Shown: piece by piece, positions 30,385 to 40,783 of the stretch
Layout: each line of letters opens with the position of its first letter
Numbering within the stretch: the stretch's first letter is position 1
Source: Nitzschia sp. DOCU1
Lineage: Eukaryota > Bacillariophyta > Bacillariophyceae > Bacillariales > Bacillariaceae
DNA: 64,000 nucleotides
NCBI GenBank assembly: GCA_951394045.1
Contig: OX595991.1
Location: forward strand, 806,001 to 870,000
Reading direction: 5' to 3'
Notes under the pieces: generated by a model
The model's input: the letters and a program-made list of their open reading frames with translations, nothing else
The model's database searches: none
What the model was told of the DNA's origin: nothing
Translations under genes and position numbers: made by a program

Positions 30385-30855
30385 TGTCGATTGAAACAGC
30401 AGGGGAGCCACGTGGGCCTACGATTGATATGCTGGCTTTGAAATGACCGTGTACGTCGGATGTTAACTCGTTTGACCCAAAACACCATGGTCAGATTCAA
30501 TCAAAACACAGCAAAACGTGCCCGAAACGTTCGTCCGTCGTCGTCTGAGTCAGCACTCGACTGCCTCGACTCAACTTAGTCGCATTTCTTCTTCTCAGCA
30601 CTTCGGCTCTTTGACGGAACCATCATCGCGTCATGGACAATTGGGACAGCAGTAGCTCTGAGTAAAGTGACCTTTGCTATACCAGCTATTTGTTTGGCAC
30701 ACTATATGCTATAACTAGCTTGTAGAGCTTCAGAACTGAGTTGCGAAGGTTGTTGAGCGTTCTTGACGAGTCGCCGATCCTCGTCCCTGCCAGTAAAATA
30801 TCGGCCAGACCACCGGTCACCTCAACCATCAATTACCATCATCGTTATCACTAAG
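30385..30855. other. Intergenic region, no gene supported
   Basis: Spacer between two minus-strand genes; presumed promoter of the PPR-like gene and 3' UTR of the CENP-V/GFA gene. Confidence 0.45.
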
Positions 30856-31515
30856 CTACTGATCCTTTTTATCTGCTTTCATTCTCTCTTTGACGGTGTT
30901 GAACCCGATAGGAATCGACTTGTATGAGTCAGAATCGTTCAACAGGGCCGGACCGCCCTTTCCAAAGAGAAATCCCAACAAGACTCGACCCATCACTTTA
31001 ATCAAAAACTTGAATCCAAAGTTATAGTACTTGACTACAGCATCGCCCGCGTATGGACGAGCCTCTGGTGGTGCCCATTTTTGTCCCAACACAAGAGTTG
31101 GCAAGTAGATCGGACCCTTTGTGATCAACTTGCTATAGAGCAGGACTATCGGCCCCATTGTAATTTCTGCGCCTAGCGGAGTCCCACAATCCTGGCAATA
31201 TAACCGTACCATAGGAGTCTTTTCATTCAATTTGACACCTTGGATTTTGTCCTGACCGTGAGTTACCGTAATGTCACTCTTGTAAAAATTCACTAGATGC
31301 GATGCGTAGTTGTCAACGACATAGTCACCGTTTGGACATGCCCTGCAAAATCCAATGCAGTCATCACAGTGACAAAGCGCTGTGGTCTGATCAATGAGCA
31401 TGTAAGAAGATGCAGGAAGTACGAGATCACATTTCATGGCTCCGCAAGGGCACTCCAGAGTGCCTGTTCGTTTCGTTGTAAGCAATTTGTCGAGAATGGA
31501 AGCAATGAAGGACAT
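30856..31515 (-). CDS. CENP-V/GFA domain protein
   Basis: 219 aa. The zinc-binding signature of the glutathione-dependent formaldehyde-activating enzyme / CENP-V fold is visible: CPCGAMKCDL near residue 22, CHCDDCIGFCRA near 48 and LYCQDCGTPLGAEI near 109. Bacterial GFA was linked to formaldehyde-glutathione chemistry; eukaryotic members are mostly uncharacterised, so the reaction is open. After the domain comes a part with YYNFGFKFLIKVMGRVLLGF, long and hydrophobic enough for a membrane association, and a basic end (ERMKADKKDQ). The start MSFIASILDKLL at 31515 is the first ATG. It is divergent from the DUF6824 gene at 31728 over about 210 bp. Confidence 0.78.
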   Translation of the reverse strand: MSFIASILDKLLTTKRTGTLECPCGAMKCDLVLPASSYMLIDQTTALCHCDDCIGFCRACPNGDYVVDNYASHLVNFYKSDITVTHGQDKIQGVKLNEKTPMVRLYCQDCGTPLGAEITMGPIVLLYSKLITKGPIYLPTLVLGQKWAPPEARPYAGDAVVKYYNFGFKFLIKVMGRVLLGFLFGKGGPALLNDSDSYKSIPIGFNTVKERMKADKKDQ

Positions 31516-31727
31516 ATTGTGTTGTTCAATCTCACAAGTAGTGTCGGGATCTGAAACAAGGATGACTTAAGTGAGGTGAAAGCGTTTGTCGGTCAAAAGA
31601 TGCAAGAAACGCCCGCATTGTGAAGCTTGTTCATTGACCAGAGTGCAGGGTGGAAGGAACTTTGGATAGCCTTCTCTAACCGCGGGGTGGCCGTTCTCGA
31701 GATTTGCGAAGACGCAAATCCCAAAAG

Positions 31728-32759
31728 ATGGATTCACCCTCCTCGAGAGGTCGTTATTTGAAGAGCTCTAAGGAGAGGTCGTTATTTGAAGAGCTCGACT
31801 GGCAAGACCAAATTTTTGATCTTGGTCTCGCTCGTCGTCCAATGCGCTCGCGCTCCTCGTGTGCTCACAAAAAACGAACTAAAAATCGCGAAAACGACGC
31901 CCCACACGCCAAAAAGAATCTATTGCGGCTCTCCCTACCTACAAACGGACAGACAACTCGAGACTCGACTCAAAACTATTCCGACGAATCAAATCTATCT
32001 ATTAACAACATCATGATGATGAAAGCTAATACCCAACAATCCATCACAGAACCGCTTGACAACGACGTGCTCTGTGGTAGAGGTGGGCTTAGCAACAAGC
32101 ATCCAGGAAACCGTCTATTCCGAAGGCTGGTACACGAGAACAGGGTGGTTTACCAGCAAACTATTGCGCCGTCCCACAAGCAGTTCCTTGTATTGTCCAT
32201 TCTTGAGGCCATTCGCAACAAAGGCGGTCGCTTTGTTAGAAAGGAAGGCGGAAGATGGATTGAGATTCCCCGTCGTGAAGCTGCCGTCAAAGCATCCCAG
32301 GCACTCCGTGAAACTACGGATTCCCCAGACTCGGAATCCTGCGATTCCAGCAGCACCAGCAGTACAAGAAGTGTCCAGTCACTTCGGTACTCAAAGGAAG
32401 CCATTAGAGAACAGAGACAGTATGGGAAGATACCAACTCGAAGCTCATTTGTATTGGCCCAGTCCTTGTTCTCGATAGCCGACGATCTTTTGAACACAAG
32501 CGAGCATAGCTCTGAGCTGGACGAGTGCGACTTTGAACCAATTCGACTTTGCAAACAACAGGGGGAGGGGGCAACAATGGCCACCACCAGATCACCAATT
32601 CCGGAGTTGCGAGATGAGGATGATTTCGAACCCATTGTTATCAACCCCGAGCAGGGTGCTACGGAAATGTTCTCCCAAGAACTTGGTGATCTGATCGTTG
32701 GTGCTATGACAGGAGGGTCCAAAACCGACGGAGGACTATTCGACGGATTTATCATATAA
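31728..32759 (+). CDS. DUF6824 domain protein (copy 1)
   Basis: 343 aa from the ATG at 31728 (the frame is open back to a TTG at 31704). Residues about 105-200 hold the DUF6824 domain, abundant in diatoms: DNDVLCGRGGLSNKHPGNRL, FRRLVHENRVVYQQ, SHKQFLVLSILEAIRNKGGR, FVRKEGGRWIEIP and AAVKASQALRE. The NDVL.GRG..n.HpGN..fr..v signature looks like a small winged-helix or DNA-binding type domain, but the function is unknown. The C-terminal part is acidic and Ser-rich with a repeated DFEPI motif (CDFEPIRL, DDFEPIVI). The N-terminal part carries a 28-bp out-of-phase tandem duplication. It is paralogous to 34683-35867, with the globin gene between them. Confidence 0.82.
   Translation: MDSPSSRGRYLKSSKERSLFEELDWQDQIFDLGLARRPMRSRSSCAHKKRTKNRENDAPHAKKNLLRLSLPTNGQTTRDSTQNYSDESNLSINNIMMMKANTQQSITEPLDNDVLCGRGGLSNKHPGNRLFRRLVHENRVVYQQTIAPSHKQFLVLSILEAIRNKGGRFVRKEGGRWIEIPRREAAVKASQALRETTDSPDSESCDSSSTSSTRSVQSLRYSKEAIREQRQYGKIPTRSSFVLAQSLFSIADDLLNTSEHSSELDECDFEPIRLCKQQGEGATMATTRSPIPELRDEDDFEPIVINPEQGATEMFSQELGDLIVGAMTGGSKTDGGLFDGFII
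31745..31796 (+). repeat. 28-bp-period tandem duplication read in two frames
   Basis: A 24-base block at 31745-31768 is repeated exactly at 31773-31796. The period of 28 is not a multiple of three, so copy 1 reads RGRYLKS and copy 2 reads ERSLFEEL in the same protein. Confidence 0.9.
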
Positions 32760-32870
32760 GGTGATTCCAGTAGCAACTATAGACCACCTTTGCACCCCAT
32801 CCATAATCTTCGAGCCGTAGTCTTGTATTAGATGCAGCGGCATCGTCTTCACCCATCGATCAAGGGCCAA

Positions 32871-33867
32871 TCAGCAATGCCTTTGTTCATCGTCATCGTC
32901 CGAGGCGATTGTTAATGCGGTGGCGTCGTCTTCATCTATTCGTTTCGGCACCCTCGGTGGGCAGCTAGTGCAAGAATATCCAGGTGTACACGAGACCTCT
33001 ATCTTTTGGCGACGACGGGGTGACTTTGGTAAATCAGTGTCCCGCCTACCCCGTGTAGGCATTCTCGGTGGCTGATTGCGAGAATCGTTTGACCGATCGC
33101 TGGTACACCCAGTGTGGAACCTCGAACAACAAGCTGTGCAACTTCCCTCGCTCCTTTCAATAAAACTTAGTCTCAGCGTGGCTGATTTCTGAGGACTCTC
33201 GTACTCACGTCGCTGTACCGTGGTAACTTGGACTTCCTGTGCAGCACCAGCCTGCATTCCTTTGGAGATGAACTTGATCACAGCCGCCCAGCTCCTCCGT
33301 ACCTCTGTTGTCCACATTTCTTTCAAGCCTCCCTGGAGTGTACGAAGTAGAGCGGTTTCCAAAACGCCATAATGCGCCGGATGCACTCCGTAGGACACAT
33401 GTCGCGCTCCGAGTGTTTCGAGTGCATCCCCTAAGTTTGAAACATCACCGTCCGCCATCTTTTGAACGACCATCTCAAGCATGCCCACCACTGCCCTGGA
33501 ATGTACCTGAAAATATATTTCATCATATATACTGTCTGGTACGACCCCCGACGATGGTTCGACAACGTGGCCTTCACCGAAACTGTATAATGCAAGAGCC
33601 TGCGGTGCAATGTTGAATATCCTACGGCCGGGGAACAGAGGAGATGTATTGTGGGGTTAGATCTCACGCTTCTCTTGAGGACGAGGACCACCACATCTAG
33701 TGGTAGTACCAGCATCACCAACAGCGGCAGCTTCATGCTAGGGTAGCAACCAGCCTCACTTACTCTCTGAACAAGAGCTTTCCGACCGTAAGTTCATAAT
33801 CTGGTATAGTTCTCACAACGGCCCATGTATCTGCAGCCTGCTCCACGGCTTGAAGATAAAGTTCCAT
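32871..33867 (-). CDS. Single-domain globin with C-terminal extension (2 exons)
   Basis: Exon 1 is 33764-33867 and exon 2 is 32871-33621; the 142-bp intron has GTAAGTG...CCGTAG ends and phase 2, giving 284 aa. It starts MELYLQAVEQAADTWAVVR. The globin fold covers about residues 1-160: LLFREIFNIAPQALALYSFG (helix B/C, with the CD-type Phe), YFQVHSRAVVGMLEMVV (His at the distal E7 place), LGARHVSYGVHPAHYGVLE (proximal F8 His) and VRRSWAAVIKFISKGM (last helix). The pattern is closest to flavohaemoglobin-type or plant/algal single-domain globins, which bind O2 or NO. The Cys/Arg/Ser-rich tail (about 165-284) has CTACCSRFHTGC and CTPGYSCTSCPPR and is not flavin-reductase-like. Role in NO or oxygen chemistry is family knowledge, not shown. 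Confidence 0.87.
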
Positions 33868-34682
33868 CGAGATTCTTGTTGCGTTGCTTGTTGATGAATG
33901 AAGACGACCGACAACACAGCAGGTACTAGCAAAGACAGCAAATATGCAGCACCAATTGCCCTTCTTGCTTCGGCTCCAAGCTAGGGATGGGTGTGTGTTC
34001 CTCCTGTGCAGTTTTTGTAAAACATTGATAAATTAATCTGGCGGTGGTTGTGGTGATGACAGTAATGGTGCGAACAAGGGATCGCTTCGCTCACGTTCCT
34101 TCTCCTTGCTGACACGAGAGACAGATCAAAATGTGAACCTTCGCACTCTCGCTTCTGCTCGTTTCTCCGACGATTATGGAGTTTTTAACCTGAAAGGTGT
34201 GCTCCTTCATGAAAGGCATATTAGTTTACAAATATGAAAATTTATCAATTGGACAACATTATAAGCCCTCGGATCCGACTTACGTGCGCGATTGACAAAT
34301 AACGATTTCTCGGCCATATCATTCAAAGATCAACCCGCGTGTCCAGGGGGATCCTCCCCTTTCTCTTTGTTCCCCCTGCTGCTGCCAAGATCCCCAAACT
34401 CCGAGGCGCGGGCCTGTGGCGCCTTCTGACTCATTCCCTTGCGCATCGACGGCAAGACTTCGGGATCAGTCGTGCCCCTCACTGCTCATTTCTGCATGCC
34501 GTCTGTGTGTAAAAGTAGTCCCGACCGAAAGCGTTCGTGGCAGAGCGTGCAAAACAACGACTAGCCAACCAAGACAAAAGATGTGAATATCGTGTCGTGC
34601 GACCAGTCGCAGTAAATTCAATGGTGATGATATAAAAACCAACAGCACGTCTAAAGATATAATCAACTTGGAAAATCCTAGC
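33868..34682. promoter_or_regulatory. Divergent intergenic region
   Basis: About 0.8 kb between the globin and the second DUF6824 gene. It includes AT-rich stretches around 34030 and 34200-34260. No gene or known element was recognised. Confidence 0.4.
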
Positions 34683-35867
34683 ATGATAGCTTTATGGGAG
34701 AGTACTCTCGCCCACGACAACTGGAACAGCCAACTTTTGTGGAACAGCTACACTTACGACTACCCGATGGATGAAAGCGGGAAGATTGGTGGTTCATTGG
34801 GTAGCACACAACAACAACCGAGAAACCTGTCGTCGGAAGACGGCTTAACCACGTCTAAAATCGATATCAGGCCAAACGACGTGGTTTTCGGGAGAGGGGG
34901 TTTGGCTAATCAACATCGCGGAAACGTTTTGTTTAGGCGGGTAGTTCATTACAACAAACGCTCGTATCAGGAAACCGAAGACGCAACCAAGAAGCAACTA
35001 TTGGTGATGTCCATCATCATGTCGCTGCAACGGGTCGGAACTCGATTTCTCCGAAAAGACGAGAGCGGCTCTTGGGTGGAGGCAACGATGAAACAAGTTC
35101 GACTAAAGACAGCCCAAGCGCTCAGAGAAGCAGACTCGGAGTCAGACGAGGCACTGGCATCAGCAACTTCATCTGCGACATCAGTTGCTCCCGTTGAAGA
35201 GCAGGGTGCAACTCGAGGTAGACCAAAAGTCAATGGAGCACCGCGCCACTCCACTACGAAAAATCAGAATCTTCAATCCAAGCCGGGTTCGTCCAACGAC
35301 ATAAAGAAGCGACGCCAGGAAGCTGCGGCTGCTTTGCTGGAAGCGGTCGACACCATACTAGAAACAAAGAAGACTCCAGCCGAAGCAAAGGTCGGCCTGT
35401 TCAAGAAACAACGTCCCAATGATAAGAATCCAACATCACTGAGAGGCAAGACGGTAGCATCTCTGTCAGTCGGCCACCCGTTTCACCATGTGCGGGAAGA
35501 GGTCGTTGCCGAGACATTACCGCCAGCAAGGACAAGCGCAAGAACGGACAAGGAATCATTGCCGCCGCAGCCAGAGGCAATGTTCTTTGAATTGGAATCA
35601 GAACAAGAATCCTTTGATCTTTTCACACCTCTTCTGCCGCAGTCACGATCATTTTCGCCAGAACCGACGACCGTGCACAGTGCACCAATCATTCGAGCAC
35701 CCGGCGACGACTTTCTTCTTTATACCCAAGAAGAAGAAGCGTCAATTCAAGAACCCACCACCGCCACGGGTGAAGAGCTCTTCCCCAAGGACCTTCTTGA
35801 TCGTGTACTTGGGGCAGAAGGCTCCCCAGATAGTTTCTCACTCAGAAAGCGACGCCACGGGAACTAA
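34683..35867 (+). CDS. DUF6824 domain protein (copy 2)
   Basis: 394 aa from the ATG at 34683 (the longer frame starts at TTG). Residues about 60-155 hold the DUF6824 domain: RPNDVVFGRGGLANQHRGNV, LFRRVVHYNKRSYQE, KKQLLVMSIIMSLQRVGTRF, LRKDESGSWVEA and RLKTAQALREADSE. The rest is low-complexity, with Ala/Ser-rich (ALASATSSATS) and basic parts (KKRRQEAAAAL, possible nuclear signal) and a C-terminal acidic motif (TGEELFPKDLLDRVLGAE) reminiscent of the LGDLI-like end of copy 1. The two DUF6824 genes are transcribed in the same direction with the globin gene between them on the other strand. The function is unknown; a nuclear regulatory role is inference. Confidence 0.82.
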   Translation: MIALWESTLAHDNWNSQLLWNSYTYDYPMDESGKIGGSLGSTQQQPRNLSSEDGLTTSKIDIRPNDVVFGRGGLANQHRGNVLFRRVVHYNKRSYQETEDATKKQLLVMSIIMSLQRVGTRFLRKDESGSWVEATMKQVRLKTAQALREADSESDEALASATSSATSVAPVEEQGATRGRPKVNGAPRHSTTKNQNLQSKPGSSNDIKKRRQEAAAALLEAVDTILETKKTPAEAKVGLFKKQRPNDKNPTSLRGKTVASLSVGHPFHHVREEVVAETLPPARTSARTDKESLPPQPEAMFFELESEQESFDLFTPLLPQSRSFSPEPTTVHSAPIIRAPGDDFLLYTQEEEASIQEPTTATGEELFPKDLLDRVLGAEGSPDSFSLRKRRHGN

Positions 35868-35950
35868 GAAACCCATTCTCCATCCCCCCACAAAAGCGTC
35901 AACAATCACCCATCTTCTCATTCCAAAATCGACCCATCAGAAAAGCTTCC

Positions 35951-37410
35951 TCATGACAGTGTATCTCTCGGTGTAATGGTTGCAAAGTGTATGCGGTTTT
36001 TCAGTTCTGGTGTTTTCCACTGATGTCCTAGGAATATACCCTCGTCTCCAAATGCCCTTTGGGTTTCCGTGCTGTTGATCGAGTAGAGCCGAACCCATGT
36101 GGCATTTCCCAATAAACTAGCCCAAACCACATAAGATGATCGTGCCATACCCACTAGATCCCGTTGAGCCTGCATTAAAAAGCAAAAGTCTTGTGTGCCG
36201 GTTTGATTTTCCACGATACGTGCCGACCATCCGGCTTTTTGAAACCATGTCACATAGGCCTCCGCATCGACATTGTGACGGCGAGTGGTAATGGCAATCG
36301 TTTGGTTCCTCGTGGGGACCACACCATCATCATGATCGTAGTCATGATGAGACATTCCAAACAAGTCGTTAACTGCTGTTTGATTTGGATCGAGTTCTTC
36401 AAATCCTTTTTGTTTGGCGCGACGAGGCATTTCCGCCGCATAGTTGCGAAAATGCTATACATTCAGGAGTGTGAGATCACAAACATATTTGATTGCCCAA
36501 TAAAGCAAGCAACAACTAAACTTACAAAGACATGTTCATGTGCCTTTGGGACCTCTTTGCAACAAGCCGTTTCGTCAAAGACAAATAGGCTCTTGAGTTT
36601 GTTATAGTATCGATCGATATACTCCCAGCTAGCAAAGGATTGTGCGTAAATAAAAGGAAAGGAAATAGCATGTGTCTCGTTTCGTCGATGATGGCTGTCT
36701 TGTCTAGTGAGTAGTCGCGGTAGCACTTCTTGGGACAGATATAAGAGTCTCTGATCCACGTCGTCACTGGAAATCAAGTTTTCTAGAACGAGTTGCGATG
36801 CACTCTCGCGTCCCAGCCATTGTTGTTGTTCTCGCAAATGCTCCTGAAACTCTGCTGTATTGCCAGCTTCAAAGTTGGTGGTTGCAAAATGGGGAAAGCA
36901 CGTTTGCATATCACGGCGCGGAGATATCCATTTGTAACCGCGTTCTTGTCGTTGCAGCACTAAATGAGATGCAATGCCATGCTGTTCCCATAATAACTGC
37001 TGAACAGAAATGCCAAAGGCAATCTTGGAAAGATGATTGCCTAATTCTCCGGATAGTTGCACCACTATGGAAATGTTCCAAGAAGCAGCAGCGGCGGTGT
37101 CCAATGTCAATGAGGACGGGGATCTGCTGGTTGCATTCCTAGAAGTAGGATTGGACGTTTCTTGCTCTTGAGCCATTAAGCCATCTCCATTGAAAAATAA
37201 TGTCTGCTGTAAATAGTCATCATGTTGTTGTTCCGCATCGGCAGCACGCGACACAAGCTCAAACGCCTTGGAAATGGTCGATGACAAATAGAGAGTTTCG
37301 TAGACTAAAATGGCCAACAGAAGTGACACAATGACTCCCACAGCGAAAGGAATCCTAGTCGATTGTTTCCTTGGGGATTGTAGGGGTGGAGTGAGTGTCC
37401 CCTTTGTCAT
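35951..37410 (-). CDS. Type II membrane protein, glycosyltransferase-like (2 exons)
   Basis: Exon 1 is 36526-37410 and exon 2 is 35951-36454; the 71-bp intron has GTAAG...TATAG ends and phase 0, giving 462 aa. A basic N-terminus precedes a membrane anchor at about 22-44 (FAVGVIVSLLLAILVYETLY). The lumenal domain starts with VVQLSGELGNHLSKIAFG, followed by HLVLQRQERGYKW, MQTCFPHF and WLGRESASQLV. Across the splice junction it reads HVFHFRNYAAEMP, and the C-terminal domain has IAITTRRHNVDAEAYVTWF and ARSSYVVWASLLGNATWVRL. The early Gly-Asn motif, the middle H-x-R and the late domain with a nucleotide-sugar-like pattern resemble fucosyltransferase-type GT families, but I cannot name one. Golgi location is inferred from topology. 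It ends 83 bp from the convergent DUF6824 gene. Confidence 0.7.
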
Positions 37411-37789
37411 GATATAGCTTTGAAGTGGTCATCAAAAGAGCTATGAGAGGATGCATTCATTCATTTGTTCCCCATGGTTGCGATCATCGTTTTGCGTGCT
37501 CGATTTTTGAATTTGTGGATGCTCGCCGACCTTGCGCGCGCGGCCATCCAGCCAAGCCGATCCATTCGACCAAGATGTCACTCATCTCGCGACTCTATTA
37601 TTCGTGACTCAATGAGAATGACCTGCCATTGGCGGCAAAAGATACGCCGATATCCAAAGGAGTCATGAGAAAAAAGAGACTGTCAAACCCAATCCTGAAA
37701 CAAAACCGATCCAATCAACACATCTTGTGGAGTCTATTGAAATTCAAACTTCATCGACAGTTCGTCAGTCTTTTCATAGCAACAATATC
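37411..37789. promoter_or_regulatory. Divergent promoter region
   Basis: 379 bp between the glycosyltransferase-like gene and the AAA ATPase. An in-frame GTG at 37727 would lengthen the ATPase and is not used. No known element was identified. Confidence 0.4.
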
Positions 37790-40402
37790 ATGCCAGGCCC
37801 AGGAGATCTGTTTGCCCAGATCCAGGCGCGAAACGAAGGAGGTGGTGATGCTGGACCGCCCCAAAATGCCTTGTTGGCATCACTCCAAAAACGTCAGGCT
37901 GCAGGAGCAGGAGGTGGACTTCCTCCACCTCCAGCCCAGCAACAACCCAAAAAGCCTTCTATCCCAACGTGTCCTGAAGGAAAGCTCTTTCACTACGATG
38001 GGTCTTTGGAAGCCTTTTTGTTTGACTTGGCGTTGGACAAGCCACACTTTGTGGACGACGCGTATGGCAACCCCGAGACGGACATTTTGGTGCCGCTGGC
38101 TCCTTGTGCGTATCGACTGGCAGACTATACACTCGCCAAGAAAGAACCTGTCTTGTTGCATCGATGCCTTATCAAGCTAGGTGTCTTGAGATGTCTTCAA
38201 CGAGAACGTGGCACGCTCAACCATCTTTTATGGCATCGAATGTCGCCTACAGGAGAGGCGCCGGGTATTCCCTCGTTGGATGATGATGACGATGACGATG
38301 GTGTCGGTGAATTCTTGTCGTCAACTTCTTCTTCTGGTGGAGGTACTATTGAAGAAGATGAACTTGGCAAGGTACGGTTCATGGAGTTGCTATCCAACTG
38401 CGGTGTTTACCAGAAAGTTTCGGAAATGATTTTGACTCGAGCCGGGCGAGTGTCCGATGCCGTTCGCAGTAAAAAGAAAAGTGGAAACGAAAGCAATCCA
38501 TATTTGATACCTCAAATCCGAGTGGATGGGTTGGATGAGTTTATGCAAGCCCTGGAGGACCTATCACCATCCTTGGCGCAAGCTCGCAAAGAAATTGAAG
38601 AAACGCAGACAGTCTCGTTTTATCCAGGTCTGGGAGAGTTGTTCACTCCTGGATCGAAACTTGTCTGTTTTCCAGACGGAATGGAAGGTGTGGCCATGGG
38701 ATGTAGTTGCGTGCAATCGTGGTATGCTGAAGAGCTCAATAAGGCCACAAATAAGGTCAAACGAAGATTCATCTTGGTCATTGAATTTATGGTATCCGTG
38801 GGAACGGAGTTAGTCTTTGTGGCAGCTTCGGAAGTGTACCCCGAGTTCCATGATACCAGCCGTAACGTTCCAATCAAGGACCTTACCCATCGCAAGCTGT
38901 TGCCAGAGAGTAATCCGGATGACGCCGACTTGCTGCAGCGTCTTCAAGATCGTGGTGAATTCTATGCTTCAGTGGCTACCAAGAATCACTACCTGGAGTA
39001 TCAGCCTAATAGTTTCTATCCTATCATCGGTGGAGGCTGGAGTAATAATGCTGTGCGCCCTCTCTCGAAAGGAGGTCGCGTTATGATTGACGTCAAACGA
39101 GGCATTTTGGAAAACCATCTTCCTGTCCGCGGAACGGCAGATGGTATGTCGGACACAGTAAAGGAGGCAATCAAGTTGTTTGAGCAAAACAAACGCACCG
39201 GGATTGCAGTGCCGTTTCGAACTGCCATTCTACCAGGCTTTGATGGTATTCCCCGTCAGGAAAAAGTTAACTTGTTTGGCGAAGCAGGAGACTCGGATCG
39301 GCATCAATTGTGGCAGGCATGGCCTTGCCTAGTGGGCTTTTCATTCACAAGCCGCGTGTGGGGCAAATTGCTTCTGACCTTACCGAAGTCTCAGAATGTT
39401 GTCTTCAAGAAACGCGCCTCTGAGTTGGAAAGTCCAAGGCGTGCTTCTGTGGTAAAGCTTGGTGTTCAACGAGCTGGACTCGGTGGTGTCGGTAAATGTG
39501 GAAGTTGTGGATACATTCATTTCCAAGAACAGGCCTTTGAACAACTCGTCCTTGATGAGGAAAAGAAGGAGTTGATCCGTGCTGTTGCTAGAAACGCTGG
39601 TGGTGGAGCGAAGTTTGAAGATGAGGACTACGGCGATGACGATGACGACGATGACGACATGGGTCTTGACGTCGTGGCGAACAAGGGAGCCGCATCTATC
39701 TTTCTTTTAAATGGGCCTCCTGGTTGTGGAAAGACTTTGACAGCCGAAGCTATCGCCGAGCTTCTAAAGAAACCGCTCTATGTCGTAACAGCGGGTGATT
39801 TAGGAATTACTGCTGGCGAGGTGGAGAAAACATTGGGATCAGTCCTTGAGCTTTGTCAAACATGGGACGCTTTGGTTCTAATCGATGAAGCAGATATCTT
39901 CTTGGAAGCTCGAAGCTCGACGGAAATTCAACGAAACGCATTGGTTTGTGTCATGCTTCGCTTGCTGGAATACTATTCCGGATGCCTCTTTTTGTCGTCC
40001 AACCGTTCCGCAAGCAGCATTGATGCTGCTATCGCCTCGCGTATTACAGTAATGCTGGGGTATCCTCCGCTTGACGAGGCAGGTCGAGCCAAGGTATGGA
40101 AGAACTTGATTGGGTTGATGCCTGTGTCACCAATTGACCCAGCCACGGGCAGCATTCCGGAGCACATTTCAAGTAAACCGCGCAAGGCGTCCAGATATCG
40201 AATCGATTTTACCGAGGCTGACTATCAAGGATTGGCTGCCAAATATTTGATCAACGGGCGACAAATCAAAAACTCAATTGTTCTGGCTAGAGCTCTAGCC
40301 AGAGAACGCGGCGTACCACTTTCCCTCCCAATTTTGCAGCGAGCAGTAACAGCGGTTGCTGGGGAAGGAGCAGCAACCATTGAAACAGGTGCCACATATT
40401 GA
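37790..40402 (+). CDS. Large AAA-family ATPase
   Basis: 870 aa from the ATG at 37790. The C-terminal AAA module has Walker A NGPPGCGKTLTAEA (about residue 640), Walker B ALVLIDEADIFLEA (about 697), sensor-like LFLSSNRSASSIDAAIASRI and a final helical lid. Residues about 170-480 are a conserved pre-AAA region (GSKLVCFPDGMEGVAMGCSC, GGRVMIDVKRGILENHL) similar in style to the DUF7025-type region ahead of AAA domains in fungal proteins, where GRV.IDV recurs. A CxxC pair (KCGSCGYIHF) and an acidic Asp-run lie between the two. The protein therefore likely couples ATP hydrolysis to remodelling of an unknown target. No targeting signal is seen; the N-terminus is Gly/Pro-rich. Confidence 0.82.
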   Translation: MPGPGDLFAQIQARNEGGGDAGPPQNALLASLQKRQAAGAGGGLPPPPAQQQPKKPSIPTCPEGKLFHYDGSLEAFLFDLALDKPHFVDDAYGNPETDILVPLAPCAYRLADYTLAKKEPVLLHRCLIKLGVLRCLQRERGTLNHLLWHRMSPTGEAPGIPSLDDDDDDDGVGEFLSSTSSSGGGTIEEDELGKVRFMELLSNCGVYQKVSEMILTRAGRVSDAVRSKKKSGNESNPYLIPQIRVDGLDEFMQALEDLSPSLAQARKEIEETQTVSFYPGLGELFTPGSKLVCFPDGMEGVAMGCSCVQSWYAEELNKATNKVKRRFILVIEFMVSVGTELVFVAASEVYPEFHDTSRNVPIKDLTHRKLLPESNPDDADLLQRLQDRGEFYASVATKNHYLEYQPNSFYPIIGGGWSNNAVRPLSKGGRVMIDVKRGILENHLPVRGTADGMSDTVKEAIKLFEQNKRTGIAVPFRTAILPGFDGIPRQEKVNLFGEAGDSDRHQLWQAWPCLVGFSFTSRVWGKLLLTLPKSQNVVFKKRASELESPRRASVVKLGVQRAGLGGVGKCGSCGYIHFQEQAFEQLVLDEEKKELIRAVARNAGGGAKFEDEDYGDDDDDDDDMGLDVVANKGAASIFLLNGPPGCGKTLTAEAIAELLKKPLYVVTAGDLGITAGEVEKTLGSVLELCQTWDALVLIDEADIFLEARSSTEIQRNALVCVMLRLLEYYSGCLFLSSNRSASSIDAAIASRITVMLGYPPLDEAGRAKVWKNLIGLMPVSPIDPATGSIPEHISSKPRKASRYRIDFTEADYQGLAAKYLINGRQIKNSIVLARALARERGVPLSLPILQRAVTAVAGEGAATIETGATY

Positions 40403-40783
40403 AAGGGACACCGTGAATGAACAATCGAACAACTCTTCGACAAATACAAGAAACTGCCACTACGAGCCCATAGTATCCATCGTTTCTTCTCATTATTACA
40501 AATCGATTGCGGATGACCGCCGAGTGGAGAACTTGTGGCATTTTGTTGGCGCGGGAATCTTAAATATTTATCATTAAAATATTCAACATCGAATAGTTTT
40601 GGTATTTACAAGGCTGACGGGCTCACTTTTTGTTTATCGTTACACCGCAAGGCGAGGTGTGCAACAGTAACAAAACGAAAGCGCCGCGTCGAGCGAAAGC
40701 TGCTGGTACGACGCTTTTACATCTGAAGGAACCACTCCGGGCGTGTATGCGGTAGAAATGTCTATAAAGTGCTTGCTGTTACG
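40403..40783. other. Intergenic spacer, no gene supported
   Basis: About 380 bp between two plus-strand genes. AT-rich near 40560-40600. No feature recognised. Confidence 0.45.
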
